DNA from: Pseudomonas aegrilactucae | Lineage (GTDB): Bacteria > Pseudomonadota > Gammaproteobacteria > Pseudomonadales > Pseudomonadaceae | Assembly (NCBI RefSeq): GCF_019168305.1 | Contig: NZ_JAHTBI010000070.1 | Span: 1 to 37,602, forward strand | Length of the DNA: 37,602 nucleotides | Reading direction: 5' to 3' | In this document: positions 18,075 to 25,609 of the stretch, one piece after another | How positions within the stretch are numbered: position 1 is the stretch's first letter | How the letters are laid out: each line of letters begins with the position of its first letter | Program-made: the position numbers and the translations under genes | Notes under the pieces: generated by a model | What the model was told of the DNA's origin: nothing | The model's input: the letters and a program-made list of their open reading frames with translations, nothing else | Databases searched by the model: none

Positions 18075-19237
18075 TCAGGCCTTGGCCCGTTGTTCCAGCA
18101 CTTCGACTGCCGGCAGTACCTTGCCCTCGACAAACTCGAGGAACGCACCGCCACCGGTAGAAATGTAGGAGATCTGGCTGGCCACGCCATATTTGTCGAT
18201 GGCCGCCAGGGTATCGCCGCCACCGGCGATGGAGAACGCGTCGCTGTCAGCGATGGCCTTGGCCAGGGTCTGGGTGCCGTTGCCGAACTGGTCGAACTCG
18301 AACACCCCCACCGGGCCGTTCCACAGCACGGTCTTCGACGATTTCAGCAGTTCGGCGAACTGTTCGGCGGTTTGCGGGCCGATGTCCAGGATCATGTCGT
18401 CTTCGGCAACATCAGCTACCAGCTTCACCGTGGCCACGGCGCTTTCGGCGAATTCCTTGGCCACCACCACGTCAACCGGCAACGGTACGTTGACCTTGGC
18501 CGCGATGGCCTTGGCGGTGTCGATCAGGTCAGGTTCGTACAGCGACTTGCCCACCGGGTGGCCAGCGGCCGCCAGGAAGGTGTTGGCGATACCGCCACCG
18601 ACGATCAGCAGGTCGCAGACCTGGCTCAGGCTGTTGAGCACGTCCAGCTTGGTCGACACCTTGGAGCCGGCCACGATGGCGGCCATCGGCTTGGCCGGGG
18701 CTTTCAGGGCCTTGCCCAGCGCGTCCAGCTCGGCGGCCAGCAGCGGGCCGGCGGCGGCAACCTTGGCAAACCTGGCCACGCCGTGGGTCGAGCCCTCGGC
18801 GCGGTGAGCGGTGCCGAAGGCGTCCATCACGAATACGTCGCACAGGGCGGCGTACTGCTGGGCCAGCTCGTCGGCGTTCTTTTTCTCGCCCTTGTTGAAG
18901 CGCACGTTCTCGAACAGCACGACGTCGCCGGCCTTCACATCGACGCCGCCCAGGTAGTCGGCCACCAGCGGCACCTCACGCCCCAGCGCCTTGCTCAGGT
19001 AGTCGGCCACAGGCTTGAGGCTGTTCTCGGCCGAGAACTCGCCTTCGGTCGGGCGCCCAGGTGCGAGCAGACCATCACGGCCGCGCCCTTCTCCAGGGCC
19101 AGCTTGATGGTCGGCAGCGAAGCCAGGATGCGCGCATCGCTGCTGACCACACCGTCCTTCACAGGCACGTTGAGGTCTTCGCGGATCAGTACGCGCTTAC
19201 CTTGCAGATCGAGGTCGGTCATCTTCAAAACGGTCAT
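18075..19237 (-). pseudogene. pgk: Phosphoglycerate kinase, frameshifted in this sequence
   Basis: Pgk catalyses 1,3-bisphosphoglycerate + ADP to 3-phosphoglycerate + ATP. The reading frame is broken. Residues 1-61 run from ATG 19237 (AAGGA upstream) to CSHLG; then one base is missing, and the rest (RPTEGEFSAENS ... to the stop at 18075) continues in the neighbouring frame. The bases read CTGGGCGCCCGACC where CTGGGCCGCCCGACC would restore SHLGRPTEG, so a C (a G on the plus strand) is absent at about 19054-19055. Restoring it gives 387 residues, the usual length, with later motifs intact (GGGIANTFLAA, STGGGAFLEF). The start lies 12 bases after the epd stop. No slippery site suggests programmed frameshifting. 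A sequencing error is quite possible. Confidence 0.9.
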
Positions 19238-19249
19238 GAATGCAGTCCT

Positions 19250-20317
19250 TCAGGGCTGTTTACGAGTGGTGCAAGTTGAGTCCACGACGTGCAGAAAATG
19301 TTCGGCGACGTCGAGCATGCGGTTGGCGAACCCCCATTCGTTGTCGAACCAGGCCAGCAGGTTCACCAGGCGGGGGCCGGAAACACGGGTCTGGCTGGCA
19401 TCGACGATCGCCGAATGCGGGTCATGGTTGAAATCACAGCTGGCGTGCGGCAGTTCGGTGTAGGCCAGCAAGCCCTTGAGCGGGCCGCTCAGGGCCGCGT
19501 CACGCAGCACCTGGTTGACCTCGGCCGCGGTGGTATCGCGGGCGGTCTGCAGGGTGATGTCCAGGCACGACACGTTGACCGTCGGCACGCGTACGGCTTT
19601 GGCCTGAATTCGCCCGGCAAGTTCCGGCAGCAGGCGTTCGATACCCCGCGCCAGCCCGGTGGACACCGGAATCACCGACTGGAACGCCGAACGCGTGCGG
19701 CGCAGGTCTTCGTGGTGGTAGGCGTCGATCACCGGCTGGTCGTTCATCGCCGAGTGGATGGTGGTGATCGATACGTACTCGATACCGAACGCCTGGTCGA
19801 GCACACGCAGCAGCGGCACGCCGCAGTTGGTGGTGCAGGAGGCGTTGGACACCAGCCGTTCGCTGCCGCTCAGGCAATCCTGGTTGATGCCGTAGACCAC
19901 GGTGGCGTCGACATCCGCCTCGCTGGCCATGGGCTGTGAGAACAACACGCGGGGGGCGCCGGCGTCGAGAAAACGCTGGCCATCGGCGCGGGTGTTGTAG
20001 GCCCCGGAGCATTCGAGCACCAGGTCGACGTCGAGCGCAGCCCAGTCGATGCCTTCGGGGGTGGCACTGCGCAGTACTCTGACGCAGTCGCCATTGATAT
20101 GCAGACAATCGCCGTCGACCCTGACCTCACCGGGAAAGCGCCCGTGAGTGGAATCGAAGCGTGTCAGGTATTCGAGGCTGGCCTGATCGGCCAGGTCATT
20201 CAGTGCAACGATCTCGAAGCCCGCCCTGGCTCCCCGTTCAAAGAGTGCGCGCAAGACGCAACGACCGATGCGGCCGTAGCCGTTGAGTGCAACTTTGTAG
20301 GGACGCGCTTGGGGCAT
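19250..20317 (-). CDS. epd: Erythrose-4-phosphate dehydrogenase
   Basis: 355-residue GAPDH-superfamily enzyme. Epd oxidises erythrose-4-phosphate to 4-phosphoerythronate, the first step of pyridoxal-5-phosphate synthesis. It has an N-terminal NAD fold (VALNGYGRIGRCVLRAL), the catalytic motif SNASCTTNC with Cys161, an active-site His segment (ITTIHSAMNDQ) and the C-terminal WFDNEWGFANRM. The CTTNC context, TIHSAMNDQ and position directly before pgk favour Epd over glycolytic Gap; the two are paralogous and this rests on family resemblance and the epd-pgk-fba synteny known from E. coli. The start at 20317 has only a weak Shine-Dalgarno. Confidence 0.9.
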   Translation of the reverse strand: MPQARPYKVALNGYGRIGRCVLRALFERGARAGFEIVALNDLADQASLEYLTRFDSTHGRFPGEVRVDGDCLHINGDCVRVLRSATPEGIDWAALDVDLVLECSGAYNTRADGQRFLDAGAPRVLFSQPMASEADVDATVVYGINQDCLSGSERLVSNASCTTNCGVPLLRVLDQAFGIEYVSITTIHSAMNDQPVIDAYHHEDLRRTRSAFQSVIPVSTGLARGIERLLPELAGRIQAKAVRVPTVNVSCLDITLQTARDTTAAEVNQVLRDAALSGPLKGLLAYTELPHASCDFNHDPHSAIVDASQTRVSGPRLVNLLAWFDNEWGFANRMLDVAEHFLHVVDSTCTTRKQP

Positions 20318-20372
20318 GGGATGCTCACGGAACAGAAAATCATCTGTAGCCTGGGGAATTGAGTTGCCCTCA

Positions 20373-20437
20373 TTCGCTGGCAAGCCAGCTCCCACAGGGA
20401 TTGCCGCAGCCCGTGTGGGAGCTGGCTTGCCAGCGAA
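20373..20437. repeat. REP pair, perfect 24-bp inverted repeat
   Basis: 20373-20396 (TTCGCTGGCAAGCCAGCTCC then CACA) is exactly complementary to 20414-20437, with a 17-base spacer. It lies between tktA and epd and could attenuate read-through or stabilise the tktA transcript end. Confidence 0.85.
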
Positions 20438-20469
20438 GCAGCCGGCACCAGTCCCACAGGGGAATGCGA

Positions 20470-22467
20470 TCAGTCTTCCAGCAGCTCTTCAGCCGTACCC
20501 AGGATGTTCTCCAGGGTGAAGCCGAATTCTTCGAACAGTGCCGACGCCGGCGCCGACTCACCGTAGGTGGTCATGCCGATCACGCGGCCTTCCAGGCCCA
20601 CGTACTTGTACCAGAAGTCGGCATGCGCAGCCTCGATGGCGATCCGCGCGCCCACTTGCAGCGGCAGTACCGACTGCTTGTAGCTGGCGTCCTGGGCATC
20701 GAACACGCTGGTGCACGGCATCGACACCACACGCACCTTGCGGCCCTGCTCGGTCAGCGTGTCGTACGCCTGCACCGCCAGGCCCACTTCGGAACCGGTG
20801 GCGATCAGGATCAGCTCAGGCTCGCCTGCGCAGTCCTTGAGCACGTAGCCACCACGGCTGATGTCGGCGATCTGGCCGGCATCACGGGTCTGGTGCTGCA
20901 GGTTCTGACGCGAGAAGATCAGCGCCGACGGGCCGTCCTTGCGCTCCAGGGCGTATTTCCACGATACCGCCGACTCGACCGCGTCGGCCGGGCGCCAGGT
21001 GTCCAGGTTCGGCGTGGTGCGCAGGCTGGTCAGTTGCTCGATCGGCTGGTGGGTCGGGCCGTCTTCGCCCAGGCCGATGGAGTCGTGGGTGTAGACGTGG
21101 ATCACGCGCTGCTTCATCAGGGCCGACATGCGCACTGCGTTGCGGGCGTATTCCATGAACATCAGGAAGGTCGCGCCGTAAGGCACCAGGCCGCCGTGCA
21201 GGGCCACGCCGTTCATGATGGCGGTCATGCCGAACTCGCGCACGCCGTAGTACATGTAGTTGCCGCTGGCGTCTTCGGCGCTGACGCCCTTGCAGCCTTT
21301 CCACAGGGTCAGGTTGGAACCGGCCAGGTCCGCCGAGCCGCCGAGGAACTCGGGCAGCAGCGGGCCGAATGCGTTGAGGGCGTTCTGGCTGGCCTTGCGG
21401 CTGGCGATGGTCTCGCCCTTGGCATCGACTTCAGCGATGTAGGCAGCCGCCTTCTCGGCGAAGTCGGCCGGCAGCTCGCCGCTCAGGCGACGCTTGAGCT
21501 CGCTGGCCAGCTCCGGGAAGGCAGCGGCGTAGGCGGCAAAGCGCTGGTCCCAGGCGGCTTCGGCAGCGGCGCCGGCCTGCTTGGCATCCCACTCGGCATA
21601 GATGTCGGCCGGGATTTCGAACGGGCCGTGGTTCCACTTCAGGGCTTCACGGGTCAGCGCGATCTCGGCGTCGCCCAGTGGCGCACCGTGGCAGTCTTCC
21701 TTGCCGCCCTTGTTCGGCGAACCGAAGCCGATGGTGGTCTTGCAGCAGATCAGGGTTGGCTGCGCGCTCTTGCGTGCGGTGTCGATGGCGGTCTTGATCT
21801 CTTCGGGATCATGGCCGTCGACATTGCGGATCACCTGCCAGTTGTAGGCTTCGAAACGCTTTGGCGTATCGTCGGTGAACCAGCCTTCGACTTCGCCGTC
21901 GATGGAGATGCCGTTGTCGTCGTAGAAGGCGATCAGCTTGCCCAGGCCCAGGGTACCGGCCAGTGCGGCGACTTCGTGGGAAATGCCTTCCATCATGCAG
22001 CCATCACCCAGGAACACATAGGTGTGGTGGTCGACGACGTCGTGGCCTTCGCGGTTGAACTGGGCACCCAGCACTTTCTCGGCCAGGGCAAAGCCCACGG
22101 CGTTGGCCAGGCCTTGGCCCAACGGGCCGGTGGTGGTCTCCACGCCCGGGGTGTAACCGAACTCCGGGTGGCCCGGGGTGCGGCTGTGCAACTGGCGGAA
22201 GGCCTTGAGGTCGTCGATCGACAGGTCGTAGCCGGTCAGGTGCAGCAGCGAATAGATCAGCATCGAGCCGTGACCGTTGGACAGCACGAAGCGGTCACGG
22301 TCGGCGAAGCTCGGGTTGCTCGGGTTGTGCTTCAGGTAGTCACGCCACAGAACCTCGGCGATATCCGCCATGCCCATAGGGGCACCGGGATGGCCGCTGT
22401 TGGCTTTTTGCACGGCATCCATGCTGAGGGCACGAATGGCGTTGGCACGCTCACGACGGCTGGGCAT
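20470..22467 (-). CDS. tktA: Transketolase
   Basis: 665-residue thiamine-diphosphate enzyme that moves two-carbon ketol units between sugar phosphates in the non-oxidative pentose-phosphate pathway. Visible motifs: GHPGAPMGMADIAEVLW near the N-terminus, the ThDP-binding GDGCMMEGISHEVAALAG ... YDDNGISIDG (about 155-190), and the pyrimidine-domain stretch YGVREFGMTAIMNG ... DSIGLGEDGPTHQP. AGGAG lies 7 bases before ATG 22467. It precedes epd by about 150 bases that contain a REP pair, so epd may be expressed partly by read-through. Its leader on the minus strand carries CCTGGG that could pair with CCCAGG overlapping the Shine-Dalgarno. Confidence 0.96.
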   Translation of the reverse strand: MPSRRERANAIRALSMDAVQKANSGHPGAPMGMADIAEVLWRDYLKHNPSNPSFADRDRFVLSNGHGSMLIYSLLHLTGYDLSIDDLKAFRQLHSRTPGHPEFGYTPGVETTTGPLGQGLANAVGFALAEKVLGAQFNREGHDVVDHHTYVFLGDGCMMEGISHEVAALAGTLGLGKLIAFYDDNGISIDGEVEGWFTDDTPKRFEAYNWQVIRNVDGHDPEEIKTAIDTARKSAQPTLICCKTTIGFGSPNKGGKEDCHGAPLGDAEIALTREALKWNHGPFEIPADIYAEWDAKQAGAAAEAAWDQRFAAYAAAFPELASELKRRLSGELPADFAEKAAAYIAEVDAKGETIASRKASQNALNAFGPLLPEFLGGSADLAGSNLTLWKGCKGVSAEDASGNYMYYGVREFGMTAIMNGVALHGGLVPYGATFLMFMEYARNAVRMSALMKQRVIHVYTHDSIGLGEDGPTHQPIEQLTSLRTTPNLDTWRPADAVESAVSWKYALERKDGPSALIFSRQNLQHQTRDAGQIADISRGGYVLKDCAGEPELILIATGSEVGLAVQAYDTLTEQGRKVRVVSMPCTSVFDAQDASYKQSVLPLQVGARIAIEAAHADFWYKYVGLEGRVIGMTTYGESAPASALFEEFGFTLENILGTAEELLED

Positions 22468-22663
22468 CGCTTGTCTCCTGGGGAATTGAATAATAACGAA
22501 CGGAAAAAAGGCGGCCATTTTCGCCCAGGCACAGGCCCGGGGGCAATCACGGATGGTCGATGAAGGCTGTTTTTCCTGTGATTGAGCGACTAATCCTGTG
22601 TTCGGCCGGCAAAACAGCAGAAATTGTCGCCCCGATCAGCGCTCGGATCCCGCCCATCGAGCA

Positions 22664-22683
22664 ATATCAAAACTTTTTGATAT
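22664..22683. promoter_or_regulatory. Near-perfect palindromic operator candidate
   Basis: ATATCAAAACTTTTTGATAT: the two 10-base arms match at 9 of 10 positions. It lies 42 bases before the ATG of the ArsR-methyltransferase gene, in the divergent region shared with tktA. AT-rich dyads with ATCAA/TTGAT arms suit an ArsR-family homodimer, so autoregulation of this gene together with metK is likely. I recall a proteobacterial SAH-responsive ArsR regulator, SahR, controlling SAM-cycle genes; I cannot verify motif identity here. Confidence 0.7.
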
Positions 22684-22688
22684 AGCTC

Positions 22689-22717
22689 TTGCGGCGCTGC
22701 CGCACGCTCACTAGACT
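22689..22717 (+). promoter_or_regulatory. Candidate promoter of the ArsR-methyltransferase gene
   Basis: TTGCGG (22689-22694), a 17-base spacer and TAGACT (22712-22717) resemble sigma-70 -35 and -10 elements. Transcription would start at about 22724-22726, at or next to the ATG, which has no Shine-Dalgarno. The palindromic operator ends 5 bases upstream of the -35 element. The match is moderate. Confidence 0.4.
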
Positions 22718-22725
22718 GCGGCCCC

Positions 22726-23721
22726 ATGAACATGCCCGCCCCCACCATCGACCATGAGCAAAGCGACGCGCTGGCTGCCCTGTGCAAAGCCGGCGGCGAC
22801 CCGTTGCGGTTGAAGGTGTTGCGCGCCCTGGCCAGCGACTCGTTCGGCGTGCTGGAACTGGCGCAGATCTTCGCCATCGGCCAATCGGGCATGAGCCATC
22901 ACCTCAAGGTGCTGGCCCAGGCCGAGCTGGTGGCCACGCGCCGTGAAGGCAACGCGATCTTCTACCGCCGCGCCCTGCCCGACAGCCTGCGCCTGGGCGG
23001 CAAGCTGCACGCGGCGCTGCTCGACGAAGTCGATGCGCTGGTGCTGCCGCTGGACGTGCAGGCGCGTATCGGCCAGGTGCAGCAGCGCCGGGCCGCCACC
23101 AGCCAGGACTTTTTCCTGCGCGTGGAAGAGAAGTTTCGCGCTCAGCAAGATCTGATTGCCGGTTTGCCGCAGTACCGCGAAAGCCTGCTGGCCCTGCTCG
23201 ACAAGCTCAGCTTCGAGCCCGGCGCCAGCGCGCTGGAAGTGGGCCCGGGCGATGGCGAGTTCCTGCCCGAGCTGGCCCGACGCTTTACCGCCGTCACCGC
23301 CCTGGACAACAGCCCGACCATGCTCGAGCTGGCGCGCCAGGTGTGCCAGCGCGAAGGCCTGGCTAACGTAACCCTGCAGTTGGCCGATGCACTGCATGCA
23401 ACGGACATCCAGGCCGACTGCGTCGTGCTGAACATGGTATTGCACCATTTCAGCGCCCCGGCCCAGGCCCTCGGGCAACTGGCCAATCGCGTCAAACCAG
23501 GCGGAAGCCTGTTGGTAACAGAGCTGTGCAGCCACGACCAGAGCTGGGCGCGCCAGGCTTGCGGCGATCTCTGGCTGGGCTTCGAACAGGATGATTTGGC
23601 CCGTTGGGCCAGCGCTGCGGGACTAGCTCCCGGGGACAGCCTCTATGTGGGCTTACGCAATGGTTTCCAGATTCAGGTCCGCCACTTTCAGCGACCGCCT
23701 GGCGACACTCACCATCGGTAA
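22726..23721 (+). CDS. ArsR-family regulator fused to SAM-dependent methyltransferase domain
   Basis: 331-residue two-domain protein. Residues about 10-95 form an ArsR winged helix (DPLRLKVLRALASDSFGVLE, GQSGMSHHLKVLAQAELVATRREG). Residues about 140-320 form a class I methyltransferase fold with SAM motif I ALEVGPGDGEFLPELA, an acidic motif TALDNSPTMLELA, and NMVLHHF. The binding domain probably senses SAM or SAH rather than methylating a large substrate, as in the SahR-type regulators; this is inference. It stands 19 bases before metK, pointing to control of SAM synthesis. A strong palindrome lies just upstream. No Shine-Dalgarno precedes ATG 22726, so the mRNA may be leaderless. Confidence 0.88.
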   Translation: MNMPAPTIDHEQSDALAALCKAGGDPLRLKVLRALASDSFGVLELAQIFAIGQSGMSHHLKVLAQAELVATRREGNAIFYRRALPDSLRLGGKLHAALLDEVDALVLPLDVQARIGQVQQRRAATSQDFFLRVEEKFRAQQDLIAGLPQYRESLLALLDKLSFEPGASALEVGPGDGEFLPELARRFTAVTALDNSPTMLELARQVCQREGLANVTLQLADALHATDIQADCVVLNMVLHHFSAPAQALGQLANRVKPGGSLLVTELCSHDQSWARQACGDLWLGFEQDDLARWASAAGLAPGDSLYVGLRNGFQIQVRHFQRPPGDTHHR

Positions 23722-23740
23722 ATTTTAGGAACCCGTCGAG

Positions 23741-24931
23741 ATGAGCGAATACTCCCTTTTCACCTCCGAGTCCGTGTCTGAAGGGCATCCGGATAAAATC
23801 GCCGACCAGATTTCGGATGCGGTGCTCGACGCCATCATCGCCGAAGACAAGTTCGCGCGTGTGGCGTGCGAAACCCTGGTGAAAACCGGTGTGGCGATCA
23901 TCGCCGGCGAAGTGACCACTTCGGCCTGGGTCGACCTCGAAGACATCGTGCGTAACGTGATCGTCGACATCGGCTACAACAGCTCCGACGTCGGCTTCGA
24001 TGGCGCGACCTGCGCGGTGATGAACATCATCGGCAAGCAGTCGGTGGACATCGCCCAGGGCGTTGACCGCAGCAAGCCTGAAGACCAGGGCGCCGGCGAC
24101 CAGGGCCTGATGTTCGGCTACGCCAGCAACGAAACCAAAGAACTGATGCCGGCCCCGATCAGCTTCTCGCATCAACTGGTGCAGCGCCAGGCCGAAGCGC
24201 GCAAGTCCGGCCTGCTGCCGTGGCTGCGCCCGGATGCCAAATCCCAGGTTACCTGCCGTTACGAAGGCGGCAAGGTAGTCGGCATCGACGCCATCGTGCT
24301 GTCGACCCAGCACAACCCGGACGTGTCCTACGCCGACCTGCGCGAAGGCGTGATGGAACTGATCGTCAAGCACGTGCTGCCGGCCGAACTGCTGCACAAG
24401 GACACCCAGTTCCACATCAACCCGACCGGCAACTTCATCATCGGTGGCCCGGTGGGCGACTGCGGCCTGACCGGCCGCAAGATCATCGTCGACACCTACG
24501 GCGGCATGGCCCGTCACGGTGGTGGCGCGTTCTCCGGCAAGGACCCGTCCAAGGTTGACCGCTCGGCCGCCTATGCCGGTCGTTACGTGGCCAAGAACAT
24601 CGTTGCCGCCGGCCTGGCCGAGCGTTGCGAGATCCAGGTGTCGTACGCCATCGGCGTGGCCCAGCCGACGTCGATCTCGCTGAACACCTTCGGCACCGGC
24701 AAGATCGCCGACGAGAAGATCATCCAGATCGTGCGCGAGTGCTTCGACCTGCGTCCTTACGCAATCACCACCATGCTCGACCTGCTGCACCCGATGTACC
24801 AGGAAACCGCAGCGTACGGCCACTTCGGCCGCACCCCGCAAGTGAAGACCGTGGGTGACGACACCTTCACCACGTTCACCTGGGAGCGTACCGACCGCGT
24901 CGACGCACTGCGCGCAGCGGCCGGGCTCTAA
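23741..24931 (+). CDS. metK: S-adenosylmethionine synthetase
   Basis: 396-residue MAT enzyme that makes S-adenosylmethionine from methionine and ATP. Visible motifs: SEGHPDKIADQISDAVLDA at the N-terminus, GAGDQGLMFGYA (about 118-129), and the glycine-rich loop GGGAFSGKDPSKVDRSAAY (about 263-281). ATG 23741 follows TAGGAA with about 9 bases spacing. It lies 19 bases after the ArsR-methyltransferase gene and is likely co-transcribed with it. A stem-loop without a long T tract follows the stop. Confidence 0.97.
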   Translation: MSEYSLFTSESVSEGHPDKIADQISDAVLDAIIAEDKFARVACETLVKTGVAIIAGEVTTSAWVDLEDIVRNVIVDIGYNSSDVGFDGATCAVMNIIGKQSVDIAQGVDRSKPEDQGAGDQGLMFGYASNETKELMPAPISFSHQLVQRQAEARKSGLLPWLRPDAKSQVTCRYEGGKVVGIDAIVLSTQHNPDVSYADLREGVMELIVKHVLPAELLHKDTQFHINPTGNFIIGGPVGDCGLTGRKIIVDTYGGMARHGGGAFSGKDPSKVDRSAAYAGRYVAKNIVAAGLAERCEIQVSYAIGVAQPTSISLNTFGTGKIADEKIIQIVRECFDLRPYAITTMLDLLHPMYQETAAYGHFGRTPQVKTVGDDTFTTFTWERTDRVDALRAAAGL

Positions 24932-24940
24932 ATGCCAAAC

Positions 24941-24969
24941 GGCACCCATTGGACCTTCCAGTGGGTGCC
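24941..24969 (+). terminator. Stem-loop after metK
   Basis: GGCACCCA (24941-24948) pairs with TGGGTGCC (24962-24969), with TGG/CCA able to extend the stem inside. No T tract follows, so this may be a Rho-assisted or mRNA-end hairpin between convergent metK and the gene ending at 24991. Confidence 0.5.
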
Positions 24970-24990
24970 GCAATCAGCAAATTAGCGATC

Positions 24991-25425
24991 CTAATTTCCG
25001 CCATAAATATCGAACGCAACACCTTTGCTTGGCGAGGCCGGAAAGACGCTTCTCACGCTGGAATGCTCGAAAATGTCAGCAACAGGAAATCCGTTATACT
25101 CGTCCTGCACCACTTCAATCCCGTACAACGTGACATCGCCACCGCTGCGATCAACACGTAAATGAAACCAACCCCCTTCACCCGATTTGGCTTTCAAATA
25201 TATATACTTCCACCGTTTGAGCTCATCACCAGGGAGCAAATTGTTTCCCACTCGATAATTTACGCCGATTCTTGTACTGGCGCTAGAACTGTTCAGCCAG
25301 GTAAGACCTGCTTTCTCGGCGGACGAATCCGCTATCACTATTACCCGATCGCTTTTTATAAAGCCCAGCTTTTCATCCAACGCTTGCTGCTCAGCAGCGG
25401 TTAACGTTTCAAATGACGCGTCCAT
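24991..25425 (-). CDS. Hypothetical protein, unrecognised family
   Basis: 144-residue protein, acidic to neutral, with no signal peptide or transmembrane segment. It opens with a helical stretch (TAAEQQALDEKLGFI), followed by alternating hydrophobic/polar segments that read like beta strands (RVIVIADSS, WKYIYLKAKSG, WFHLRVDRSGGDVTLYGIEVV) and a C-terminal SKGVAFDIYGGN. GAGG precedes ATG 25425. The gene and its upstream region (to about 25680) are visibly AT-richer than the neighbours, with stretches such as AAATATATATACTTCC, which suggests recent acquisition between metK and ligB. I assign no function. Confidence 0.7.
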   Translation of the reverse strand: MDASFETLTAAEQQALDEKLGFIKSDRVIVIADSSAEKAGLTWLNSSSASTRIGVNYRVGNNLLPGDELKRWKYIYLKAKSGEGGWFHLRVDRSGGDVTLYGIEVVQDEYNGFPVADIFEHSSVRSVFPASPSKGVAFDIYGGN

Positions 25426-25609
25426 GATGCAACCCTCGTAGTATCAGATTCCAGCCCAATCAACACTACGCCTGACACCTAATCGCGCAACTGGCATATC
25501 TACCAGGCGCTGCTCTCCAGAAACATACGCTGACAACACGCACCCCGCTGCGAGCCACGACCTCCCTACACTCAATGATCTTCACAAAAGCCAAGCAAGG
25601 ATGCTGGCC

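Noticed and set aside
19040..19070. Programmed ribosomal frameshift in pgk
   Set aside because: There is no X XXY YYZ slippery heptamer or downstream pseudoknot at the break, and Pgk is not known to use frameshifting; a missing base is simpler.
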